Below, piece by piece: positions 25,838-34,869 of a stretch of 64,000 nucleotides of DNA. This DNA is from Afipia sp. (GTDB lineage Bacteria; Pseudomonadota; Alphaproteobacteria; Rhizobiales; Xanthobacteraceae): contig JANINQ010000021.1 in NCBI GenBank assembly GCA_024508675.1, positions 620,001 to 684,000 on the forward strand, read 5' to 3'. The notes beneath the pieces were generated by a model that was not told the DNA's origin, did no database searches, and was given only the letters and a program-made list of their open reading frames with translations. Numbering within the stretch: position 1 is the first letter of the stretch; every line of letters begins with the position of its first letter. The translations under genes were made by a program, and so were the position numbers.

Positions 25838-27640
25838 ATGACCGAACTTCCACGAAAAATCACGGACGACCCCTATGGGGCGGCTGCCCTTATTCGCCGC
25901 CTGATCACCGAGCAGGGCCTCCAGCACTGGCGGCGCTATGCGGTCGCGTTCGCACTGATGGCCGTCTCCGCCGGGGCGACCGCGGCCTCCGCGTGGATGC
26001 TCGGTGCGGTTATCAACGAAACCTATGTCAATCGCAGCGTCCACGGCATCGTCATGCTGTCGCTGGTCATCATTGCCCTGTTCGCCGCGAAGGGCGCCGC
26101 GACCTACGGCCATTCGGTCATCCTGGCGAAGATCAGCAACGCCATTCTGGCGTCGAACCAGCGCCGGCTCTTTGCCAAGCTGATGTGCGAAAATGTCGGC
26201 TTCTATTCCGAGCGGCATTCCTCCGAATTTCTCGCGCGTCTCACTGCGGGCGCGCAGTCGGTTACACAGGTCCTCAACCTGCTCATCACCGCCGTCGGCC
26301 GCGATTTCCTGTCGCTGGTTGGCCTCGCCGCCGTCATGGTCATTCAGGACCCGTGGATGTCCATCTCCGGGCTTCTGATCGCACCGCCCGCGCTGTTCTT
26401 CATCCGCAAGCTGGTACGCCGGATCAAGAACCTCGCGCATGACCAGTTCAGCGGCAACGCCGATATTCTCGAGACCATGCTGGAATCCCTGCAGGGCATC
26501 CGCACGGTGAAGGCGTTCACGCTCGAAGACACAATGCAGGCGCGCATCGACAAGAGCATCGGCATTGTCGAAGCCAACGCCAACAAGATGGCGCGGGTGC
26601 AAAGCCGCTCCAGCCCGCTGATGGAAATGCTCGGCGGCTTCGCCATCGCGGGTGTGCTGATGTATGGCGGCTATCGCATCATCGCGACCGGGGCCACGCC
26701 GGGCCAGTTCTTCTCGTTCATTACCGCGTTCCTGCTGGCCTATGAACCGGCCAAGCGCCTTGCCCGGCTCAACATCGAACTCAACAGCTACCTGATCGGC
26801 GCCCGCAAGCTGCTGGAGATCGTCGACAGCCCGGCGAGCGAACCCGACGACAGCGACAAGCCCGCGCTGAAGCTGAGCGAAGCGAAGGTCGAATTCCGCG
26901 ATGTCACCTTTGCCTATCGTGGCAATGAAATCGTGCTCAACCGCATGAGCTTCGTCGCAGAGCCCGGCAAGGTCACCGCGCTGGTCGGCCCGTCCGGCGG
27001 CGGCAAATCCACCGTGCTGGCGCTGCTGCTGCGCTTCTATGAAGCGAAGTTCGGTGCCATCGTCATCGACGGGCAGATCATTTCCGACTGCTCGCGGCGC
27101 TCGCTGCGCCAGCAGACCGCCTATGTCGGGCAGGACGTCTATCTGTTCCGCGACACCATCCGTGAGAACATCGCATTCGGCCGCTCCGGCGCCTCGCAGG
27201 ACGAAATCGTCGCCGCGGCGAAAGCCGCCTGCGCGCACGACTTCATCATGAGCTTCCCGCTCGGCTACGATACGCCGGTCGGCGAGCACGGCACGCAACT
27301 CTCCGGCGGTCAGCGCCAGCGCATCGCCATCGCCCGCGCGCTGGTGAAGAATGCGCCGATCATCCTGCTCGATGAAGCAACCGCCGCGCTGGACTCCGAG
27401 TCCGAGAAGCAGGTGCAGGAAGCCATCGAGCATTTGTGCCAGGGCCGCACCACCATCGTGATCGCGCATCGCCTGCACACCATCATGCATTCCGACCAGA
27501 TCCTGGTGGTCGAGAATGGCGCGATTGTCGAAACCGGCGGTCATGACGACTTGCTGCGGCGCGGCGGACGCTACGCCTCGTTCTTCCGCTTGCAACATCG
27601 TGACACTAACCCGCTGGCTCCTGTCGCCGCGAGCGCGTAA
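25838..27640 (+). CDS. msbA: MsbA-like lipid/LPS ABC exporter, fused permease and ATPase
   Basis: Half-transporter of 600 residues. The membrane domain (about 20-320) ends with SRSSPLMEMLGGFAIAGVLM, a segment common in MsbA-type proteins. Walker A is ALVGPSGGGKSTVLALLLRF near residue 390, the signature is LSGGQRQRIAIARALV and Walker B is IILLDEATAALD. ATG 25838 is preceded by GGAACGCGG. By family and by position after LPS core genes, it probably flips lipid A-core across the inner membrane. The exact substrate is inferred. Confidence 0.85.
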   Translation: MTELPRKITDDPYGAAALIRRLITEQGLQHWRRYAVAFALMAVSAGATAASAWMLGAVINETYVNRSVHGIVMLSLVIIALFAAKGAATYGHSVILAKISNAILASNQRRLFAKLMCENVGFYSERHSSEFLARLTAGAQSVTQVLNLLITAVGRDFLSLVGLAAVMVIQDPWMSISGLLIAPPALFFIRKLVRRIKNLAHDQFSGNADILETMLESLQGIRTVKAFTLEDTMQARIDKSIGIVEANANKMARVQSRSSPLMEMLGGFAIAGVLMYGGYRIIATGATPGQFFSFITAFLLAYEPAKRLARLNIELNSYLIGARKLLEIVDSPASEPDDSDKPALKLSEAKVEFRDVTFAYRGNEIVLNRMSFVAEPGKVTALVGPSGGGKSTVLALLLRFYEAKFGAIVIDGQIISDCSRRSLRQQTAYVGQDVYLFRDTIRENIAFGRSGASQDEIVAAAKAACAHDFIMSFPLGYDTPVGEHGTQLSGGQRQRIAIARALVKNAPIILLDEATAALDSESEKQVQEAIEHLCQGRTTIVIAHRLHTIMHSDQILVVENGAIVETGGHDDLLRRGGRYASFFRLQHRDTNPLAPVAASA

Positions 27641-27686
27641 GGTTCACGTCTCCCGCCTCATCGCCCTCCCAGAACCCGGAATTGCC

Positions 27687-28376
27687 ATGACCACCAGCTA
27701 CGTCATTCCCGCACTCACGCAGCCTTCCATTCCCGTCGCCGGCGAGTCGAAGTCCTTTCCGGTCCGCCGTATCTGGTGCGTGGGCCGCAACTATCTCGAG
27801 CACATCCGCGAGATGGGCAATGACGAGCGCCAGCCGCCGTTCTTCTTCGCCAAACACGCCGACATGGTGACCGGCGACGGCGCGACGATTCCCTATCCGT
27901 CATTGACCAAGGATTTCCAGCACGAGGTCGAACTCGTCGTCGCGCTGAAGAGCGGCGGCGCGAATATCGATCCTGCGAAGGCGCTCGATCACGTCTACGG
28001 CTATGGCGTCGGCATCGACATGACCCGCCGCGATCTGCAGATCGCTTCGCGCAAGAAGGAGCAGCCGTGGGAGATCGGCAAGTCGTTCGATTTCTCCGCG
28101 CCCTGCGGTGCGCTGCGTCCCGCCGCCGAGATCGGCCATCCGGTGAAAGGCAAGATCTGGCTCTCGGTCAACGGCACCGAAAAGCAGAAAGGCGATCTTT
28201 CCGAGATGATCTGGAACGTCCCGGAGATCATCGGCAAGCTCTCGCTTCAGGTCTCGCTCGGCGCGGGCGACATCATCCTGACCGGCACACCTGCTGGCGT
28301 CGGCCCCGTTCAGCCCGGCGACAAGATCGAATGCGGCATCGACGGCATCGGCACGCTGAAAGTGTCGATCGGTTGA
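27687..28376 (+). CDS. Fumarylacetoacetate hydrolase family protein
   Basis: FAH-fold protein of 229 residues from ATG 27687; an upstream extension in the same frame overlaps msbA and is not conserved. The family core is RIWCVGRNYLEHIREMGND, FFFAKHADMV and the metal-binding DFQHEVELVVAL, followed by GYGVGIDMTRRDLQ and ILTGTPAGVGPVQPGD. The closest functional model is fumarylpyruvate hydrolase of gentisate breakdown, but related acylpyruvases share these motifs and no pathway partner lies nearby. Confidence 0.87.
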   Translation: MTTSYVIPALTQPSIPVAGESKSFPVRRIWCVGRNYLEHIREMGNDERQPPFFFAKHADMVTGDGATIPYPSLTKDFQHEVELVVALKSGGANIDPAKALDHVYGYGVGIDMTRRDLQIASRKKEQPWEIGKSFDFSAPCGALRPAAEIGHPVKGKIWLSVNGTEKQKGDLSEMIWNVPEIIGKLSLQVSLGAGDIILTGTPAGVGPVQPGDKIECGIDGIGTLKVSIG

Positions 28377-28397
28377 TCGGCAGCTAGATTAATCTAA

Positions 28398-29537
28398 TCA
28401 GGCTGATCTGGCTGCGATGGCGGAAGCCGTCACAGCATCGTGCGGCATCTCGCCGACAACATTGCGCAGCCTGACGCGCAGCGGCCTTTCAACGAGATAG
28501 TAAAGCGCTGCCGCGCAGGCGATGCATGCGCCTATGCACAGACAATAAACACCAGCAGCGGCCAACGGTGCCATGGCCGCGAGGCGCTCCGGTCTGAAGA
28601 CGATTCCCAGTGCGCGAAGCACCGGAAAATGGACCATATAAAGCGAGTATGAAATCTCGCCGAGCCAGACCATCGGTGCCAGAGCGAACAGCCGCGCTGT
28701 CACACCGCTCGACATCGCCAAACACGCGATGAACATGGCAAGTAGCGCGATCAGCACATAATCCGGTGTGCCGAATGAGGGCAGAACCAGAAACGCAGCG
28801 AGTGCCGCCATTGCAGCCGCGTCGTTGAACGCGGATCTGCTTTCAAGCGCGTCTTGCAGGACGGCGTAACGGCACAGCGCTGCGCCACAGACGAACGATC
28901 CTGTAATCCGGACCAGTGCGGACGGTGCTATCCATGCGCCGGACAGCCCCCATCCCGCCAGTGAGAAAATCAGCGCCGCAGTGCCAAGGCTCGCGACGGC
29001 AACCACAAGCAGCATTGCCGGGTTGCGGATGCACCGAAGACCCAAGGCAACCAGCGGGAAGCACAGATACGCGAACCACTCGGCGCTGATCGACCATGAC
29101 GGCACGTTCCAGCTCATCTGGTCCGTCACGCCCCAGGCATGAACCAGCAAAACCTGCCACGGCAGCGCATCGAAGGTAAATGCTTCCGGCGAACGGAGAT
29201 TGAGGCCGAGCCGTCCAGCCGCCAGCACCACAATCACCAATGCGGCCAACACCGCGATATGCACGGGATACAGCCGGATAAAGCGGTGCCACATGAAGAT
29301 CGCGAACTTACGCCCGGTGGGCCGCTCCATGCTGTCAAAGTAAACGTATGTGAGAATGAAGCCGGACAGCAGGAAAAACAGATCGACGCCGAGATAACCG
29401 CGCGACACCACGCCAACATGCGTGATGCCGATTGGAATGTTCTGGTCCGCGTGCAGAAAGAGCACGAGGAACGCCGCGAGCGCGCGAATACCCGTAAGCG
29501 AAGCAATCGCCGGCTTCGACTGGGCCGCAACACTCAT
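28398..29537 (-). CDS. Acyltransferase 3 family membrane protein (OafA/YrhL-like)
   Basis: Membrane O-acyltransferase of 379 residues with about ten hydrophobic helices. It begins after a short leader with IASLTGIRALAAFLVLFLHA, carrying the conserved R and H of the family, and has GVDLFFLLSGFILTYVY and RFIRLYPVHI. It resembles surface-polysaccharide O-acetylases. Start at ATG 29537, 4 bp from the amidase stop, in the same direction. Second member of this family in the window (see 11294-12346). Confidence 0.87.
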   Translation of the reverse strand: MSVAAQSKPAIASLTGIRALAAFLVLFLHADQNIPIGITHVGVVSRGYLGVDLFFLLSGFILTYVYFDSMERPTGRKFAIFMWHRFIRLYPVHIAVLAALVIVVLAAGRLGLNLRSPEAFTFDALPWQVLLVHAWGVTDQMSWNVPSWSISAEWFAYLCFPLVALGLRCIRNPAMLLVVAVASLGTAALIFSLAGWGLSGAWIAPSALVRITGSFVCGAALCRYAVLQDALESRSAFNDAAAMAALAAFLVLPSFGTPDYVLIALLAMFIACLAMSSGVTARLFALAPMVWLGEISYSLYMVHFPVLRALGIVFRPERLAAMAPLAAAGVYCLCIGACIACAAALYYLVERPLRVRLRNVVGEMPHDAVTASAIAARSA

Positions 29538-29541
29538 CGCT

Positions 29542-30840
29542 TCACGCCCCCAACTGTTTCTCCACCGCCGCGGCGATGGCGAGCAGCCTGCGGTCGTCGC
29601 CGTGGCGGCCGACCAGCATCAGCCCGACCGGCAGCGCGTTGCCGAACCTGATCGGCAGCGAGATAGCGCAGACGTCGAAGAAATTCCAGATCGAGGTGTT
29701 CATCAGCGCCTGCACGTTGCGCTTGACGAAACTCTCGGGCGTCGAAATCTCGTCCATGGTCGGCGCGACGATCTGCACCGTCGGCATCACCAGCACATCG
29801 ACCTGATCGAACACCGCGTCCATCTGCGCGATGCCGCGTTCGCGGTCGCGCAAGGCGAGGATGTAATCGGCGGCGCTGACTTTCTCCGAACGCAGCAGGC
29901 GGGCTCGCACGGTGGGATCGACGCCCTCGCCCGCTTCCGCGAGCAGCGCGCGGTGAATCGCGAACGCTTCCGGCGGCGCGACGCCGCCGCGTTCGTTGGC
30001 CGTGTGCATGATGTCCAGCGCCTTGAGCGTGACATCCGCGCCCGATTTCCAGTGCGATGACAGCTTCGCCAGCGCCTGCGGATAGGCCTTGCCGACGATG
30101 TCATCGAGACCGTCGATGGGATAGCCCTGCACGAAACCGGCGCGCACATCCTTGAGCGATGGCGCAGCGAGAGGCGACGGCGTTTCGCCCGCCATCACCG
30201 CGTCGGCATTGGCGCAATCGGCGACGGTCCGCGCGATCGGTCCGATCGAATCCAGCGTGAACGACAGCGGAAACGCGCCTGCGCGCGGCACGCGCTTCAC
30301 CGTCGGCTTGAAACCGGTGACGCCGCAGAACGCCGCCGGAATGCGGGTCGAGCCGCCGGTGTCGGTGCCGATGCCGATCTCGCCGATCCCGTCACCCACC
30401 GCGACCGCCGCGCCGGAGGACGAACCGCCCGGCACGCGCTTGCGGTCCGCCGGATTGCCCGGCGTGCCGAAATGCGGATTGGCCCCGAGACCCGAATAGG
30501 CGAACTCGGTCATGTTGGTCTTGGCCGCGATGACCGCGCCCGCTTCGCGCAGACGCTGCACGATCACGGCATCGGCCTCCGCGGGCTTGCCGCGCGATGC
30601 GAGCACCTTCGAACCGGCGCGGGTGACCTCGCCCTTGACGTCGAACAGATCCTTGATGGTGATGACCGCGCCATCGAGCGGCCCGCGCGAACTGCCGGAT
30701 TTGATCCGCGCGTCGGCTGCGTCGGCGGCCTTGCGGGCGTCATCGGCATAGACGGTGAGGCAGGCGCGGGCGCCCTCGCCTGCAGGATCGGCGATCTTGC
30801 TGAGGGCTTGTTCGAGACGGTCGCGGGATGAAGCGGTCAT
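29542..30840 (-). CDS. Amidase (amidase signature family)
   Basis: Amidase-signature hydrolase of 432 residues; the start is ATG 30840 (MTASSRDRLEQAL) with AAGAAGAA upstream. The Ser-cisSer-Lys triad is visible: VITIKDLFDVKG supplies the lysine and VPGGSSSGAAVAVGDG with IGTDTGGSTRIPAAFCG supplies both serines. TGFKPTVKRVPRAG follows. Members hydrolyse small amides or act as GatA-like subunits; no GatB or GatC is nearby, so it is probably a stand-alone amidase. Substrate unknown. Confidence 0.88.
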   Translation of the reverse strand: MTASSRDRLEQALSKIADPAGEGARACLTVYADDARKAADAADARIKSGSSRGPLDGAVITIKDLFDVKGEVTRAGSKVLASRGKPAEADAVIVQRLREAGAVIAAKTNMTEFAYSGLGANPHFGTPGNPADRKRVPGGSSSGAAVAVGDGIGEIGIGTDTGGSTRIPAAFCGVTGFKPTVKRVPRAGAFPLSFTLDSIGPIARTVADCANADAVMAGETPSPLAAPSLKDVRAGFVQGYPIDGLDDIVGKAYPQALAKLSSHWKSGADVTLKALDIMHTANERGGVAPPEAFAIHRALLAEAGEGVDPTVRARLLRSEKVSAADYILALRDRERGIAQMDAVFDQVDVLVMPTVQIVAPTMDEISTPESFVKRNVQALMNTSIWNFFDVCAISLPIRFGNALPVGLMLVGRHGDDRRLLAIAAAVEKQLGA

Positions 30841-30965
30841 ATTTCTTCTTATTTTGCTGAGGATCGAGGCCGGGAGAATGGATTTTTCGGGCGCGGAAGG
30901 CAATGCTTCTAAATTTTCGCATTCTCCCGCCGCGTCTCGCGAAACCTCGTGGCGCGCCGCCTGGC

Positions 30966-31391
30966 TTATTTCTGCAGCACCGTGTTGACCGCGCCCTTCT
31001 CCACCATGTCGATCACCAGCAGCTTTACCGGCTCAGCGCCCTTGTTGGCGCCGAAGTGCCACTGATCGACAGCCTCCACAATAAAGTCGCCGGTCCTGAA
31101 GGTTTCGGTCTTGCCGATGTCGAGATTGGTGACCTCGATGGTCCCCCCCTGCACATAGCCATAACGCGGGAACGGATGCTTGTGCTTCGGCAGCACCGCA
31201 CCCGGCGGAATCTCATAGGTCGAGACGCTGACCTGCGCGTCCTTTTGCGGCAGCACGATGGGCTGGCCGCTCGATGTCACGGTGGTGGACAGCACCGGCT
31301 TGACCACCACCTTGCTCGCCGCCGGCTGCGTGTCCGCCTGGAGCGGCGATGCCATCAACAGCAGACCGAACGCGAGAACGAGAGATTTCAT
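30966..31391 (-). CDS. Secreted cupin-domain protein
   Basis: Protein of 141 residues starting at ATG 31391 with a signal peptide (MKSLVLAFGLLLMASPLQA). The single cupin domain has GAVLPKHKHPFPRYGYVQGG (metal-binding His and conserved Gly) and a second motif TGDFIVEAVDQWHFGANKG. A longer in-frame start upstream lies in a repeat and is rejected. Periplasmic cupins of this size have varied or unknown roles. It follows a palindromic repeat and precedes the amidase in the same direction. Confidence 0.75.
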   Translation of the reverse strand: MKSLVLAFGLLLMASPLQADTQPAASKVVVKPVLSTTVTSSGQPIVLPQKDAQVSVSTYEIPPGAVLPKHKHPFPRYGYVQGGTIEVTNLDIGKTETFRTGDFIVEAVDQWHFGANKGAEPVKLLVIDMVEKGAVNTVLQK

Positions 31392-31412
31392 CGACAGGAA
31401 CTCCAGAGCTTT

Positions 31413-31512
31413 GTCATTCCGGGGCGCGAGCCTCGCGAGCGAACCCGGAATCCATAACCTGACACAAAGAATGGATTCCGGGTCTGCGCCAAAGGCGCAT
31501 CCCGGAATGACG
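31413..31512. repeat. Palindromic intergenic repeat
   Basis: Inverted repeat whose outer arms are GTCATTCCGGGGCGCG and CGCATCCCGGAATGAC, with inner arms ACCCGGAATCCAT and ATGGATTCCGGGT. It resembles the dispersed palindromes I recall from Bradyrhizobium and Rhodopseudomonas. It lies between the cupin gene and the monooxygenase stop. Confidence 0.75.
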
Positions 31513-31527
31513 GCGGAGAGTGTCGTC

Positions 31528-33018
<1,491 letters not shown>

Positions 33019-33735
33019 TGGTGTCTCCCTTGGATCGACTCTGCGCGCAGGCGCGCTGCGATGCAACCGTTGACATGGACCGGGACGTGAGGAAACCGCC
33101 TTGTTCTTTACGGCAGCGCGCTTGGCGCTTGCACCATTCGCGCCAGAAAAATCTGCGCCTATTCGCAGACGTGCTTGATCATCCCTGTTCTTTACGGCGC
33201 GGGCGCGCCGGAGAGGTCTTGCATTCCCGCCCTCCTGAATGAGGGCGCGCGGAACGCCGGATGCTCAGCGCATCCGCAGCCTCATGCGCAATGAAAACAA
33301 GCGCACGAGTGTAGTCACCACGAAAGCACCGGACACATCCGGCGTTCCGCACGCAATGGTTTTAACGGCTTGCTTCGCGAAAACCCCCGGTGAACGAGCC
33401 TTAGGTAATCACCGCTGAGAGGACTTATTGCCGCCTCGCGCCCTCTTGCGAGGGCGGAGTTGGCGTTGCCTCATGGCGCAAGGCGATGCGCCGGGATAAC
33501 GCGCTTTGGGCCGTCCGCAATACGACGCCGTCGTCTCCCTGCCGGTGATCTTTCGGACCCAAACAGGTCCGCTCCCGTTGGCCGGCAGAGCGACGCCGCA
33601 AGCGGCCACCGCATCCCGCCCCGCGTTCGTGACGATCGCGAGCGCCCCTCATGTGGGACGAGATGAATAGGAATATATACCCATACTCACTCGACGTCAA
33701 GTTGTTTGGCTTAGTATTCCCTCTCAGCGCTAAAT
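33019..33735. other. Gene-free stretch with repeats, downstream of the reverse transcriptase
   Basis: About 700 bp without a convincing gene. It holds a direct repeat TGTTCTTTACGGC at 33102-33114 and 33185-33197, the long-armed inverted repeat at 33249-33350, and a second GC-rich block to about 33655 that looks like more dispersed-repeat sequence. Short open frames on the minus strand (for example 33425-33700) are arginine-rich, lack a ribosome site and look like by-products of the repeat. The last 80 bp before the reverse transcriptase stop turn AT-rich, marking the edge of a compositional island. Confidence 0.6.
33249..33350. repeat. Inverted repeat with perfect 15 bp arms
   Basis: GCGGAACGCCGGATG at 33249-33263 is the exact complement of CATCCGGCGTTCCGC at 33336-33350, enclosing 72 bp. 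It is followed by ACGCAATGGTTTTAACGGCT. I recall very similar sequences scattered between genes in Bradyrhizobium-group genomes, so it is probably a family-wide dispersed element and not a terminator of one gene. Confidence 0.7.
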
Positions 33736-34482
33736 CTAAACAGGCTCGGAAGTAGAATTGTTGGAAGCCACCAGATGCCGATATTGCGCGAAGGATGCGT
33801 CTGATAGCGGCGTCCTCGTCTCTTTCGCCTCATATTTAGCAACTCGGTCGGCGGTAACGTTTGCCGAGCGGAATGTGAGGTCACAGTTAAACGCCGTTAT
33901 AGCTGTAGTAGGTGGTACAAGTTTATCTGGATTTGGAATAAGCCCCGCCGCAACGGAAGCAGTTCGAATGTCGTTGTATGCGGCTTCGAGAACATGCGGG
34001 TCGTCGTGCGATCCGATAAAGTCATCCATGTATACAGATACACAGACACCGTTCTCAATCGCTCTTACGATTGCAGCGTCTACCTGCGACTTCATTAGTA
34101 CGAGACTAGCCAACAGTGGCGATTGAACAAATCCGATCGGCAACACATGATTGGTTGTGCCAGGATATGGATTTTTTACACACGACCAAGTCGCAAGTGT
34201 ATTTGCGCCAGGATATGCGTAGCTCCGCAACGCGCGCGTAACGCGCATTCGGTTAATCGAATAGTAGAAATTCTGAATGTCAATTTTAAAGAACAGCTTA
34301 TTGGCAAGATGCGCGTGAAGTGCTGCAACATGCCCACCGCTCTTATAGTGATAGAAGTATTCCGGAAATTCAAAGCGCGAGAAAAACTTAATTATACGAC
34401 GTCCCTTGCGTTCGCACTGCTCAGTGGGAACGAAGATGTATCTACCTCTTGTGCGATACTTGAATTTGTAATTCGTGAGCAT
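33736..34482 (-). CDS. Compact reverse transcriptase (retron/UG-like RNA-directed DNA polymerase)
   Basis: Protein of 248 residues with the ordered RT motifs: RT1 YIFVPTEQCERKGRRIIKFF (15-34), RT2 HYKSGGHVAALHAHLANK (45-62), RT3 FFKIDIQNFYYSI with Asp68 (64-76), RT4 LPIGFVQSPLLASL (114-127), RT5 VSVYMDDFIG with Asp153 and Asp154 (149-157), and RT6/7 NPDKLVPPTTAITAFNCDL (184-202). It stops about 45 residues later, so there is little or no thumb, and it is shorter than group II intron or typical retron enzymes. GC is around the mid-40s by eye against over 60% nearby, a sign of transfer. Its ATG lies inside the preceding small membrane-peptide gene. A phage-defence role is an inference from such small unclassified RTs. 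Confidence 0.88.
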   Translation of the reverse strand: MLTNYKFKYRTRGRYIFVPTEQCERKGRRIIKFFSRFEFPEYFYHYKSGGHVAALHAHLANKLFFKIDIQNFYYSINRMRVTRALRSYAYPGANTLATWSCVKNPYPGTTNHVLPIGFVQSPLLASLVLMKSQVDAAIVRAIENGVCVSVYMDDFIGSHDDPHVLEAAYNDIRTASVAAGLIPNPDKLVPPTTAITAFNCDLTFRSANVTADRVAKYEAKETRTPLSDASFAQYRHLVASNNSTSEPV

Positions 34483-34600
34483 TGCAGTTGACGACCTTAT
34501 TCGCTAATTCGATCAGGAGCTTGATGGCCGTCAAGACCGGCACCAAAAACACTGCGACATCGCGAATAAGGTTCGCCATACGTGCAATAAACTTGCGCAT
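34442..34600 (-). CDS. Small single-helix membrane peptide overlapping the reverse transcriptase
   Basis: Predicted 52-residue peptide from ATG 34600, preceded by GGAG eight bases upstream. A basic N-terminus (MRKFIARMANLIR) leads into a hydrophobic helix (DVAVFLVPVLTAIKLLIELA) and a polar tail with NKVVNCNAHELQIQVSHKR. It overlaps the reverse transcriptase gene by 41 bp in another frame, so translation is probably coupled. The size and layout recall membrane-acting toxins or anchors, but I do not recognise a family. The frame extends further upstream without a ribosome site. Existence is supported by the ribosome site, hydrophobic pattern and overlap only. Confidence 0.5.
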   Translation of the reverse strand: MRKFIARMANLIRDVAVFLVPVLTAIKLLIELANKVVNCNAHELQIQVSHKR

Positions 34601-34869
34601 ACAGCGTCTCCATTCGTTACACCGCCAGCTACCAGCGACACCAAGATTATGGAGCCGACAACCGAGAAGGATCCCCGTAGCGCTATTTGCCTTGGAGTCT
34701 TCGAGCCGGAGCGTCACGTCGCCGAAACGTTCATAACGCCGCCGTGGTCGCCAGGTCTTCGCCGACGGATAGCTCCAACATGGGCAGAGATGGAACTTCT
34801 GGCAAGGGGCCAAACATGATGTCGGATACGCACTGAATGCTCAATACCGCACCGCAACAAGCGGCCCCC
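34601..34869 (-). other. Leader region upstream of the membrane peptide and reverse transcriptase; no clear gene
   Basis: Lies between the arginase stop and the small membrane peptide. Parts read as short coding-like pieces in two frames on the minus strand (one ends at 34731 with PMLELSVGEDLATTAAL, the next runs into the peptide), which may be remnants of a frameshifted gene. A non-coding RNA partner of the reverse transcriptase, if there is one, should be sought here and in 33660-33735. I could not find a convincing msr/msd pair by eye. Confidence 0.4.

Noticed and set aside
25781-27598. A 605-codon open frame antisense to the MsbA-like gene
   Set aside because: It mirrors the codon phase of a clearly conserved ABC exporter, is rich in Arg, Asp and His, and has no family motif. 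High-GC codon bias leaves such antisense frames open.
28377-28397. Terminator between the FAH-family gene and the acyltransferase gene
   Set aside because: TAGATTAATCTA is palindromic but AT-rich and short, and the stem is too weak to call.
33425-33700. A 91-codon frame beside the RT
   Set aside because: Lies in the repeat block, arginine-rich, no ribosome site, and I recall similar translated repeats in related genomes.
33736-34482. Diversity-generating retroelement, because of the YMDD box
   Set aside because: No template/variable repeat pair, no accessory Avd-like gene and no target gene was visible nearby; RT4 does not have the DGR SQ signature.
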